Shown in pieces: positions 9,374 through 15,806 of a stretch of DNA of 64,000 bases. Made by a program: the position numbers and the translations under genes. Where the stretch lies: the NCBI GenBank assembly GCA_947447525.1, contig CANFJL010000003.1:141677-205676 (forward strand). Reading direction: 5' to 3'. The stretch's first letter is position 1; each line of letters begins with the position of its first letter. This DNA comes from Flavobacteriales bacterium (lineage in GTDB: Bacteria > Bacteroidota > Bacteroidia > Flavobacteriales_D > Crocinitomicaceae). The notes beneath the pieces are model-generated. The model was not told the DNA's origin, did no database searches, and saw nothing but the letters and a program-made list of their open reading frames with translations.

Positions 9374-10702
9374 ATGAAAAAAGTACTTATACTTGCCTAC
9401 GACTTCCCTCCCTATGTTTCTGTGGGTGGCTTAAGGCCTCATGCTTGGTATAAATATTTAAAAGAATTTGGGGTAGAACCCATTGTTATTACACGCCAAT
9501 GGGAAAATGTTCATGGAAATCACTTGGATTATATTTCTAAAGGAAGCTCAGATCAAGCCATTATAGAAGAAACTGAATTTGGAATCATAATTAAAGCTCC
9601 CTATAAACCTAATCTAGCCAATCGTTTGATGTTAAAATATGGTGAAAATAAATTCAGTTTCATCAGGAAGTCAATAAGTGCTTTTTATGAATTTGTACAG
9701 TTTTTATTTGCAGTTGGCCCAAAGTCAAGTATTTACAAAACTGCAAAAAAGTATTTAAAAAGCAATAGGGTAGATGTAATTATTGCAACAGGTGATCCCT
9801 TTGTTTTGTTCTCTTATGCTGCTCAACTTAGTAAAGAATTTAACACCCCTTGGATAGCAGATTACCGTGATCCTTGGAGTCAGAGTTTTAGTGCAAAAAA
9901 GAGAGATTTCCAACGAGTAATTGATTATGTTTTTGAAAGCTATTTTGTTAAATCTGCTTCATCAATTGTTACTGTAGATAAATTATTTAAATTAAAACTT
10001 GCTCAAATTTTTCCCAAAAAGGAAATAAATATTATTTCAAATGGATTTGACCCTAAAAATATAAATGATGCATTAGAGATATCTCAACACAGTGAACTTT
10101 TAACTTTTTCATTTATTGGGACAATATATTTATGGCATCCTTTTGAAAGTCTTCTTAAGGGTTTTTCAAATTTTATTCTAAAGCATCCAGATTCAAAAAT
10201 TTCTATAAAATTTTATGGAATAAATAAATTAGAAGTCTATAAGAGCACAGCGAACGCTAAATTTCCTGAATTGATTGACAAAATATTTTTTATTCAACAA
10301 ATACCAAATGTTGAGTTGTTAAAAATTCTTTCAAAAGATAATGTTTTAATATTGTTCAACTATTTTCAATTTACAGGTACTAAAATATTTGATTATTTGG
10401 GAATAAGAAGAAAGATTTTATTGTGTTTTGAGGATGATAAAGAAGCAAAGAAATTAAAGGACCTTTACTATTTTAAAAATATTGAAATAGAAGATTGCCC
10501 TCAAATTGACATTATCAAAAAGACCAATTCTGGAATCATTGTAAAGGATAGCGATCACCTTTTAACCGTCCTAGAGGAATTATATGCAGAATTTCAGGCT
10601 AATGGTCAAATCGCTTGTGATTCTCATGGTGTTGAACAATATTCGCGTAAAATTCAAGTAGAACGCTTGGCGGAGCTTGTTAAAGGGATTGCACCTTTGT
10701 AG
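9374..10702 (+). CDS. Glycosyltransferase family 4-like protein
   Basis: I chose the ATG at 9374 (MKKVLILAYDFPPYV) because it begins with the first Rossmann strand; an in-frame TTG 30 bases upstream would add a non-conserved leader. The product has 442 residues. VGGLRPHAWYKYLKEFG matches the N-terminal glycine loop of a GT4 subgroup, and WIADYRDPW is another hallmark of that subgroup. The donor domain includes FSFIGTIYLWHPFESLLKGF, and the terminal E-x7-E motif is degenerate, as is common here. The role is probably sugar addition to a lipid-linked glycan. It is divergent from the preceding minus-strand GT4 and is followed by repeat-rich DNA. Confidence 0.85.
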   Translation: MKKVLILAYDFPPYVSVGGLRPHAWYKYLKEFGVEPIVITRQWENVHGNHLDYISKGSSDQAIIEETEFGIIIKAPYKPNLANRLMLKYGENKFSFIRKSISAFYEFVQFLFAVGPKSSIYKTAKKYLKSNRVDVIIATGDPFVLFSYAAQLSKEFNTPWIADYRDPWSQSFSAKKRDFQRVIDYVFESYFVKSASSIVTVDKLFKLKLAQIFPKKEINIISNGFDPKNINDALEISQHSELLTFSFIGTIYLWHPFESLLKGFSNFILKHPDSKISIKFYGINKLEVYKSTANAKFPELIDKIFFIQQIPNVELLKILSKDNVLILFNYFQFTGTKIFDYLGIRRKILLCFEDDKEAKKLKDLYYFKNIEIEDCPQIDIIKKTNSGIIVKDSDHLLTVLEELYAEFQANGQIACDSHGVEQYSRKIQVERLAELVKGIAPL

Positions 10703-10740
10703 TTTAGGGCTGGGAGCGATTTGCCTTGTTAATAATAAAT

Positions 10741-10930
10741 TCTTGCTCCTTGCCCTCTCAAGGGGGGAAAATCCTTGCTTGAATCCCTGTCAAAAAACAT
10801 CCTCCCCCTTAATCCCCCTCCAAAGGGGGAAATCCTTGCCTTGCCCCCAAACGAAAAACACTCCTCCTTAATCCCCTTCCAAAGGGGGAGACACTAGCTT
10901 TTACTCCCCCTTTGGAGGGGGGAAGGGGGG
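10741..10930. repeat. Cluster of GC-rich palindromic repeats (CCCCYYCCAAAGGGGG type)
   Basis: In a strongly A+T-rich setting, this stretch contains repeated C-run/G-run palindromes. One imperfect copy is near 10753-10767. Clear copies are at 10814-10829 (CCCCCTCCAAAGGGGG) and about 10873-10888 (CCCCTTCCAAAGGGGG), and an inverted-order copy at about 10905-10920 (CCCCCTTTGGAGGGGG) is followed by another G-run. Linkers AATCC and CTTGC recur between them. Each can form a hairpin. The array lies between a glycosyltransferase stop and a DUF559 gene, and the apparent small open frames across it are by-products of the repeats. It looks like a REP-like element; no transposase is adjacent. Confidence 0.7.
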
Positions 10931-10987
10931 AGGAAAATTGAAAAGGCGAGGGAAAAAACTTGTTATGGGGGAAGAACATAATTAAAC

Positions 10988-11362
10988 TCAATCATTATTC
11001 TCATCTTTTAAACAATAAACAGCATGATTGATTTGCCCTGCAACCTGATCAATTTGATGCAACACTTCTCCCTCTGCAAATCTCAATAAGGTATATCCTA
11101 GCGCTTGTAATTTATCTTGTCGAAATCGATCGTACTTTGCATTATTAAAATGTGAATTCCCATCGATTTCAATAATTAATCCTAATTCTTTGCAAAAAAA
11201 ATCAACAATGAAATGATCAATCGGTCTTTGCCTATTGAACTTTACGCCAATTTTGTTGCTTTTAAGAACGGAACTCCAAAGATATTTTTCTGCTTTTGAT
11301 ACTGTTTCTGTGCGTAAGGCACGAGAGCATATTTTTAATTCTTTATTATAAAAGTGATTCAT
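10988..11362 (-). CDS. DUF559 endonuclease-like protein
   Basis: A 124-residue single-domain protein of the DUF559 family, related to very-short-patch-repair and restriction-type nucleases. Visible features are AEKYLWSSVLKSNKIGVKFNRQRPIDHFIVDFFC, in two pieces the core 'R.Q.PI..FI.DF' motif, and LIIEIDGNSHF, which supplies the acidic E-x-D nuclease-like residues. RQDKLQALGYTLLRF completes the domain. The biological role of stand-alone DUF559 proteins is not established. Its stop lies close to the GC-rich palindrome cluster. It is transcribed against the flanking sugar genes, consistent with a later insertion. Confidence 0.85.
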   Translation of the reverse strand: MNHFYNKELKICSRALRTETVSKAEKYLWSSVLKSNKIGVKFNRQRPIDHFIVDFFCKELGLIIEIDGNSHFNNAKYDRFRQDKLQALGYTLLRFAEGEVLHQIDQVAGQINHAVYCLKDENND

Positions 11363-11447
11363 TTTTCTAGGTTATATATCAAGTTAATTAAAAATCAGGA
11401 GACAATCGTTCTACGCTCCATATCAAAAAAGTAATTACTTTTAAACT

Positions 11448-12059
11448 ATGATAGTCATTATAGATTATAAAATGGGGAATATTTTTTCAGTGCAAAAACG
11501 CTTGGAGAAATTAAATCATGAATTTATTGTGAGTGCTGACCCCGCTATAATTGCAAAAGCAGATCGTTTAATTTTGCCAGGTGTTGGTCATTTTGCAGTC
11601 GCCATGGAAAACCTTCGAAATACAGGACTCATTGAGGTATTAAATCAAGCGGTCTTAATAGATAAAATCCCAATACTTGGAATTTGTTTGGGTATGCAGT
11701 TGATGTGTCGCTATAGTGAGGAGGGGAATTGTAAGGGTTTGGGTTGGTTTGATGCTGAGGTGGTAAAATTCAAATTTGAGGATACCCTTCGGTATAAAGT
11801 GCCTCACACCGGTTGGAATACAATATTCATTGAAAAGGAGTCTCCATTGATGCAGCATATCCCTGTTGATTCTGAATTTTACTTTATCCATTCCTATTAC
11901 ATGAAAGCGAATAATAAAAATGATGTGTTGAATTATACAGATTATGGGATGAAATTCGCTTCAGCTATTTCAAAAGATAATATTTATGGATTTCAATATC
12001 ATCCTGAGAAAAGTCATGATGTTGGAATGCTTTTATTGAAGAACTTTGTTAATATGTAA
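11448..12059 (+). CDS. hisH: HisH-type glutaminase subunit (sugar amidination type)
   Basis: A 203-residue class I glutamine amidotransferase that releases ammonia from glutamine. The nucleophile lies in LGICLGMQLM (Cys at about residue 80), and the His/Glu pair is in YGFQYHPEKS (about 185 and 187). GVGHFAVAM is the oxyanion-region loop typical of HisH. The usual partner is HisF. Here the HisF-like gene lies 1.07 kb downstream and a WbpG-type amidotransferase follows, so the set most likely supplies ammonia for an acetamidino sugar, as WbpG-HisH2-HisF2 do in Pseudomonas O-antigen, rather than for histidine. No other his genes are nearby. Confidence 0.88.
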   Translation: MIVIIDYKMGNIFSVQKRLEKLNHEFIVSADPAIIAKADRLILPGVGHFAVAMENLRNTGLIEVLNQAVLIDKIPILGICLGMQLMCRYSEEGNCKGLGWFDAEVVKFKFEDTLRYKVPHTGWNTIFIEKESPLMQHIPVDSEFYFIHSYYMKANNKNDVLNYTDYGMKFASAISKDNIYGFQYHPEKSHDVGMLLLKNFVNM

Positions 12060-12069
12060 ATCGGAGCTA

Positions 12070-12277
12070 GAGGCTAGACATAGAGGACAGACATAGAGGC
12101 TAGACATAGAGGCTAGACATAGAGGACAGACAAAGATGCTAGACATAGAGGACAGACATAGAGGACAGACAAAGAGGCTAGACATAGAGGATAGACATAG
12201 AGGATAGACATAGAGGACAGACATAGAGGCTAGACATAGAGGCTAGACATAGAGGACAGACATAGAGGCTAGACATA
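12070..12277 (+). repeat. Tandem array, 16 units of a 13-bp repeat (GAGGMYAGACATA)
   Basis: Starting 11 bases after the hisH stop, the sequence is 16 in-phase 13-bp units. Most are GAGGCTAGACATA or GAGGACAGACATA, with minor variants (GAGGATAGACATA, GAGGACAGACAAA). The phase holds from 12070 to the last unit at 12265-12277, so there are no net insertions or deletions. A long minus-strand open frame across it is simply the repeat read in translation. No gene function is apparent; slipped-strand variation in copy number is expected. Confidence 0.9.
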
Positions 12278-12282
12278 GAGGA

Positions 12283-12469
12283 GCCTCCAACTCCAACTCC
12301 AACTCCAACTCCAACTCCAACTCTAACCTCCAGCTCCAACTCCAACTCCAACTCTAACTCTAACCTCCAGCTCTAACCTCCAACTCCAACTCCAACTCCA
12401 ACTCTAACTCTAACCTCCAACTCTAACCTCCAACTCCAACTCCAACTCCAACTCCAACTCTAACCTCTA
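12283..12469 (+). repeat. Low-complexity array of CTCCAA / CTCTAA hexamers with CCTCCAR heptamers
   Basis: This array follows within a few bases of the GAGG array and consists of CTCCAA and CTCTAA hexamers interspersed with CCTCCAA or CCTCCAG heptamers. One hexamer plus one heptamer makes the same 13-bp unit (CTCTAACCTCCAR) that forms the array beyond the four-helix-bundle gene. It fills most of the 447-base gap between hisH and that gene, together with the preceding array; the remaining 37 bases (12470-12506) are plain A+T-rich sequence. Confidence 0.85.
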
Positions 12470-12584
12470 AGTCAAAATCAATTTCTCAATCAAAAAAAAT
12501 AGATACATGAATAATATTGTAAAAAAAAGTATTAACTTAATTAAAGCAAAATTTATAACCTACACCAATCAACCAATTACCCGA

Positions 12585-12992
12585 ATGAAAAGTTTCAAGG
12601 AATTAAACGTTTATCAAGACAGTATCACATTTGTCGCAAAAATATATGGCCTTACTTCACAATTTCCAAAAAGTGAATTGTTTGGCATTACCAATCAAAT
12701 TAGAAGATCTGCCGTTTCAATTCCATCAAACATTGCGGAGGGATCGGCACGTAATCACCCGAAAGAACATATTCAGTTCTTATACATTGCGCTAGGTTCT
12801 GCAACAGAGTTATATGCTCAACTTGAAATATCGTTTCGTTTAAAATTTATTACTTCTGAAGAATATCAAACTACATCAACTTCTATCGAATCCATTTGTC
12901 GTATGTTACAAGGAATGATTAAATTTCAAAAATCAAAACTAATAGCCAAAACACCAAAACCTCTAACCTCCAGCTCTAACCTCCAGCTCTAA
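12585..12992 (+). CDS. Four-helix-bundle protein (23S rRNA intervening-sequence protein family)
   Basis: The protein has 135 residues from the ATG at 12585, which matches the usual family start (MKSFKELNVYQDSI); an ATG at 12507 would add 26 non-conserved residues. Diagnostic segments are RRSAVSIPSNIAEGSAR and FLYIALGSATELYAQL, core helices of the S23/IVP family. Members form small pentameric bundles; their role is unknown, and a distant relative is the Avd accessory protein of diversity-generating retroelements, though no reverse transcriptase is seen here. The last nine residues (LTSSSNLQL) and the stop codon are encoded by the downstream 13-bp repeat array. The gene interrupts a HisH/HisF/WbpG set. 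Confidence 0.85.
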   Translation: MKSFKELNVYQDSITFVAKIYGLTSQFPKSELFGITNQIRRSAVSIPSNIAEGSARNHPKEHIQFLYIALGSATELYAQLEISFRLKFITSEEYQTTSTSIESICRMLQGMIKFQKSKLIAKTPKPLTSSSNLQL

Positions 12993-13120
12993 CCTCCAAC
13001 TCTAACCTCCAACTCTAACCTCCAACTCTAACCTCCAACTCTAACCTCCAACTCTAACCTCCAACTCTAACCTCCAACTCTAACCTCCAACTCTAACCTC
13101 CAGCTCTAACCTCTAACCTC
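12961..13120 (+). repeat. Tandem array, 11 units of a 13-bp repeat (CTCTAACCTCCAR) plus a partial unit
   Basis: Eleven in-phase units run from 12961 to 13103, followed by a partial CTCTAACCTCTAACCTC tail. The array begins inside the four-helix-bundle coding sequence, supplies its stop codon (TAA 12990-12992), and ends about six bases before the hisF-like ATG at 13127. It therefore occupies the whole intergenic region, including where a promoter or ribosome-binding site would sit. Unit sequence is shared with the array at 12283-12469. Confidence 0.9.
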
Positions 13121-13126
13121 AAAAAT

Positions 13127-13891
13127 ATGCTTCGTCCTCGTATTATTCCCGTGCTGTTACTTAAAGGAAATGTCCTGGTGAAAACGATTGGATTTAAAAA
13201 CCCAAAATACATTGGCGATCCGATAAATGCAGTGAAAATCTTCAATGATTTAAGAGCAGATGAATTGGTTTTTCTGGATATTGACGCTTCAATAGAAAAG
13301 AGAACTATTTCTTTAGATTTAATAAAAGATATTAGCGAGGAGGCAAATATGCCTTTTGCCGCAGGTGGCGGGATTCGTTCTTTAGATGACATTCGCACTA
13401 TTATCAGCGCAGGAGCCGAAAAGGTGATCATTAATTCTTATGCCGTCGAAAACCCTGATTTCATTTCAGAGGCTTCAGCAGCTTTTGGTTCTTCCACTAT
13501 TGCAGTATGTATTGATGTGAAAAAAAATTGGATTGGCAGCAGAAAAACTTGGACTTATGGTGGGTCAAAAGCAAGTAGTTATTCACCTGAAGCATTGGCT
13601 CAATTGATGGAGAAAAAAGGTGCAGGAGAAATTATCATTCAATCGATTGATAAAGATGGGGAGATGAAAGGATATGATCTTGAATTGGTGAAGCAAATTT
13701 CAGAGGCAGTTTCTATTCCTGTAGTTGCCCTTGGAGGTGCTTCAACCATGCAAGATTTAAAAGATGGATATGAGCTTGGATTTGCCAACGGCCTTGCTGG
13801 TGGCAGTATGTTTGTTTATCAAGGATCAAAAAGAGGGGTGTTGATCTCTTATCCTGATAAAGAGGAGCGATTTATTTCTATTGTTCGTTAA
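13127..13891 (+). CDS. hisF: HisF-like cyclase-fold subunit, acetamidino-sugar type (HisF2)
   Basis: A 254-residue (beta/alpha)8 barrel clearly related to HisF (RIIPVLLLKG, YIGDPINAVKIF, LVFLDIDAS, AGGGIRSLDD, SIDKDGEMKGYD). Aligned by eye to canonical HisF, the N-terminal CLDVKDG motif is VLLLKGN, so the catalytic aspartate equivalent to Asp11 is leucine; the second aspartate (VCIDVKK, Asp130 equivalent) is kept. This substitution suggests it does not perform the imidazole cyclase reaction and instead channels ammonia from HisH to the WbpG-like enzyme 19 bases downstream. That role is known for HisF2 in O-antigen loci; here it is inferred. Upstream is entirely repeat array. Confidence 0.88.
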   Translation: MLRPRIIPVLLLKGNVLVKTIGFKNPKYIGDPINAVKIFNDLRADELVFLDIDASIEKRTISLDLIKDISEEANMPFAAGGGIRSLDDIRTIISAGAEKVIINSYAVENPDFISEASAAFGSSTIAVCIDVKKNWIGSRKTWTYGGSKASSYSPEALAQLMEKKGAGEIIIQSIDKDGEMKGYDLELVKQISEAVSIPVVALGGASTMQDLKDGYELGFANGLAGGSMFVYQGSKRGVLISYPDKEERFISIVR

Positions 13892-13910
13892 TACTTTCTA
13901 TATTTGACCA

Positions 13911-15044
13911 ATGGATATTGCTAATTATCAACAATGTAAGAGATGTGTCATGGATACCAGTGATCCAGAAATTTCTTTCGATTCCATTGGTAATTGCAAT
14001 CATTGTTCAGAATTCATCGAAAAAAGATCCTTATTTAATTATCGTGGTGCAGAAAGCGATTTACTTTTCAAACAAGAAATAGCAAGAATTAAAAAGGAAG
14101 GTCAAGGTAAGTCTTATGATGCTATCATTGGATTAAGTGGTGGCATTGACAGTTCCTATGTCGCACACTTATGTCAAAAAGCTGGTTTGCGCTTATTAGC
14201 AGTGCATTTGGATAATGGGTGGAATTCAGAAGAAGCCGTTCAAAATATCAGGAATATTGCCCGTAAACTTAAAATCGATTACGAAAGTTATGTTTTGGAT
14301 TGGGAAGAATTCAAAGATTTGCAAGTAGCATTCTTAAAAGCGGCTGTTCCAGAAGCAGATACTCCCACTGATATTGCGATTTTAGCAGCACTTCACAAGG
14401 TGGCCTCTAATTATGGGGTAAAGAATATCATTTCTGGAGGTAATTTTGCTACCGAAGGAATCCTGCCAGGAGCATGGCACTACAATGCAAAGGATTTACG
14501 GTACTTTAATCACATTCAAAAAACGTTTGGAACAAAACCATTAAAGCACTTCCCTAAATTCGGTTTCTTAAAGGAAATGTATTATAAGATCTTTAGAGGT
14601 ATTAAAATGACGTATCTTCTGAATCATGTTTTATTTATAAAAGAGGAAGCTATTTCATTTTTAGAAAAGGAACTGGATTGGAAATATTACGGCGGTAAGC
14701 ATTATGAATCTTTATATACGGGTTTCATTCAATCTTATTACCTCTTCACTAAGTTTGGAATTGATTATAGAAGGGCTACGCTTTCATCTCAAATTTGTAC
14801 AGGAGAAACTACGCGTGATGAAGCCTTACTTATATTAGAGACCTTGCCATTTTCTGATGATAAGGTTCTTGCTGAAAAGAAATACATTGCAAAAAAGCTA
14901 GGCTTGACCTTAGAAGCATTGGAACTTATTTTTGCTTCACCAGCACATTGGTACACGGATTATCCTAATGATAAGAAACGTTTGAATTTTATCTATAACT
15001 CCTACAGAAAAATCTTCAAAAAAGAGAAACTAGCAAGTTTCTGA
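13911..15044 (+). CDS. wbpG: N-acetyl-sugar amidotransferase (WbpG/PseA type)
   Basis: This 377-residue PP-loop ATP pyrophosphatase-fold enzyme converts an acetamido group to an acetamidino group on a nucleotide sugar, using ammonia from HisH/HisF. CKRCVMDTSDPEISF and NCNHCSEF are the N-terminal paired-cysteine motifs, IGLSGGIDSSYVAHL is the SGGxDS ATP loop, and GGNFATEGILPGAWHY and CTGETTRDEAL are family-specific. It sits 19 bases after the hisF-like gene. In Campylobacter the equivalent acts on pseudaminic acid and in Pseudomonas on ManNAc3NAcA; a pseudaminate-type operon is also present in this window, so either sugar class is possible. Confidence 0.92.
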   Translation: MDIANYQQCKRCVMDTSDPEISFDSIGNCNHCSEFIEKRSLFNYRGAESDLLFKQEIARIKKEGQGKSYDAIIGLSGGIDSSYVAHLCQKAGLRLLAVHLDNGWNSEEAVQNIRNIARKLKIDYESYVLDWEEFKDLQVAFLKAAVPEADTPTDIAILAALHKVASNYGVKNIISGGNFATEGILPGAWHYNAKDLRYFNHIQKTFGTKPLKHFPKFGFLKEMYYKIFRGIKMTYLLNHVLFIKEEAISFLEKELDWKYYGGKHYESLYTGFIQSYYLFTKFGIDYRRATLSSQICTGETTRDEALLILETLPFSDDKVLAEKKYIAKKLGLTLEALELIFASPAHWYTDYPNDKKRLNFIYNSYRKIFKKEKLASF

Positions 15045-15094
15045 TCAATCAAGGTTCAACTTGATTAAATCCCAGTTATTAAATTCTAATGATT

Positions 15095-15670
15095 TTATTT
15101 ACCTCTTGAAGAACCGGTCTTAACCGCTGCTACTTTTTTCATAGCTGCAGGTTTAGCAGATTTTTTAGGCGCTGCAGTGGTTTTTACTGCTGCTTTCTTC
15201 GGAGCTGCTTTTTTCGGAGCATCCTCTTTTTTAGCTTTTGAATCTTTTTCAGCTGATTTTTCTTCTGCTACCACTTCTTCTTTCACTTCAGGAATTAAAA
15301 CACCTTCAGCTAAAAGCATGTTGTACCATTGGAATAATTTTCTAATATCTGAAAAGTAAACGCGCTCTTTATCGTAATTAGGAAGTGCCTCGGCAAATTT
15401 AACGCGCAAAGTTTTCTCATCTTCCTTGTGAGATGGACCTTGAGCACCTTTATTGATATCAAATAATGATTTTAGTATTTCGGTCAATTTAACATCCTCA
15501 TCATAAGTAAACATACTGATGTCTTCCAAAGCAGATATTTTTTCCGTTGAATAGGCTGGAAATCTTTTTTTGTCTAATAATGATTCTACAATTACACTGT
15601 TTTTACTTTGTGTAATCACTTTAAAAAGTCCCGGTCTACCGGAAATAGCAATAATTCCTGTCAAATTCAT
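15095..15670 (-). CDS. DUF5606 family protein with Lys/Ala-rich tail
   Basis: This 191-residue protein belongs to a conserved Bacteroidota family of unknown function (DUF5606). The N-terminal domain (residues 1 to about 130) begins LTGIIAISGRPGLFKVI and includes IRKLFQWYNMLL. The C-terminal 60 residues are low-complexity lysine/alanine/proline sequence (KKAAPKKAAVKTTAAPKK), like the tails of histone-like or nucleic-acid-binding proteins. No signal peptide or membrane segment, so probably cytoplasmic. It is convergent with the wbpG-like gene and divergent from the DEAD-box helicase. Function unknown. Confidence 0.82.
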   Translation of the reverse strand: MNLTGIIAISGRPGLFKVITQSKNSVIVESLLDKKRFPAYSTEKISALEDISMFTYDEDVKLTEILKSLFDINKGAQGPSHKEDEKTLRVKFAEALPNYDKERVYFSDIRKLFQWYNMLLAEGVLIPEVKEEVVAEEKSAEKDSKAKKEDAPKKAAPKKAAVKTTAAPKKSAKPAAMKKVAAVKTGSSRGK

Positions 15671-15777
15671 TCAATAGATTTTGCCCAAAATTAGAAAATC
15701 TTTCCGATTGAGCGCCATAAAATAGTATTTAGTTTGAAGGAAATGTGCATTTAATTAGTGCATACTGAATTTATCTG

Positions 15778-15785
15778 TACCTTTG
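15778..15785 (+). promoter_or_regulatory. Candidate -7 promoter box for the DEAD-box helicase/bipA pair
   Basis: TACCTTTG exactly fits the Bacteroidota TAnnTTTG consensus and lies 21 bases before the helicase ATG at 15807. The sequence around -33 has no clear TTTG. The next gene (bipA) starts only seven bases after the helicase, so this promoter could serve both. Confidence 0.5.
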
Positions 15786-15806
15786 CACCCAATTTAAAAT
15801 AAAAAA

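Noticed and set aside
10677..10991. Short open frames on both strands across the GC-rich palindromes
   Set aside because: Their proline/serine/glycine-rich products come from C-run and G-run repeats and they overlap each other and real genes.
12033..12224. Minus-strand open frame rich in repeated Cys-Pro-Leu-Cys units
   Set aside because: It is only the 13-bp GAGG array read in translation; 13-bp units rotate through frames and no start signal or family match is present.
12585..12992. Avd accessory gene of a diversity-generating retroelement
   Set aside because: The four-helix-bundle family is related to Avd, but there is no reverse transcriptase, template repeat or variable gene in the window.
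12070..13120. Possible CRISPR array
   Set aside because: Units are 13 bp, directly abutting, with no unique spacers and no cas genes nearby; it is an ordinary tandem repeat.
15049..15070. Small hairpin (AATCAAG/CTTGATT) between convergent genes as a terminator
   Set aside because: The stem is short and A+T-rich and no T tract follows on either strand.
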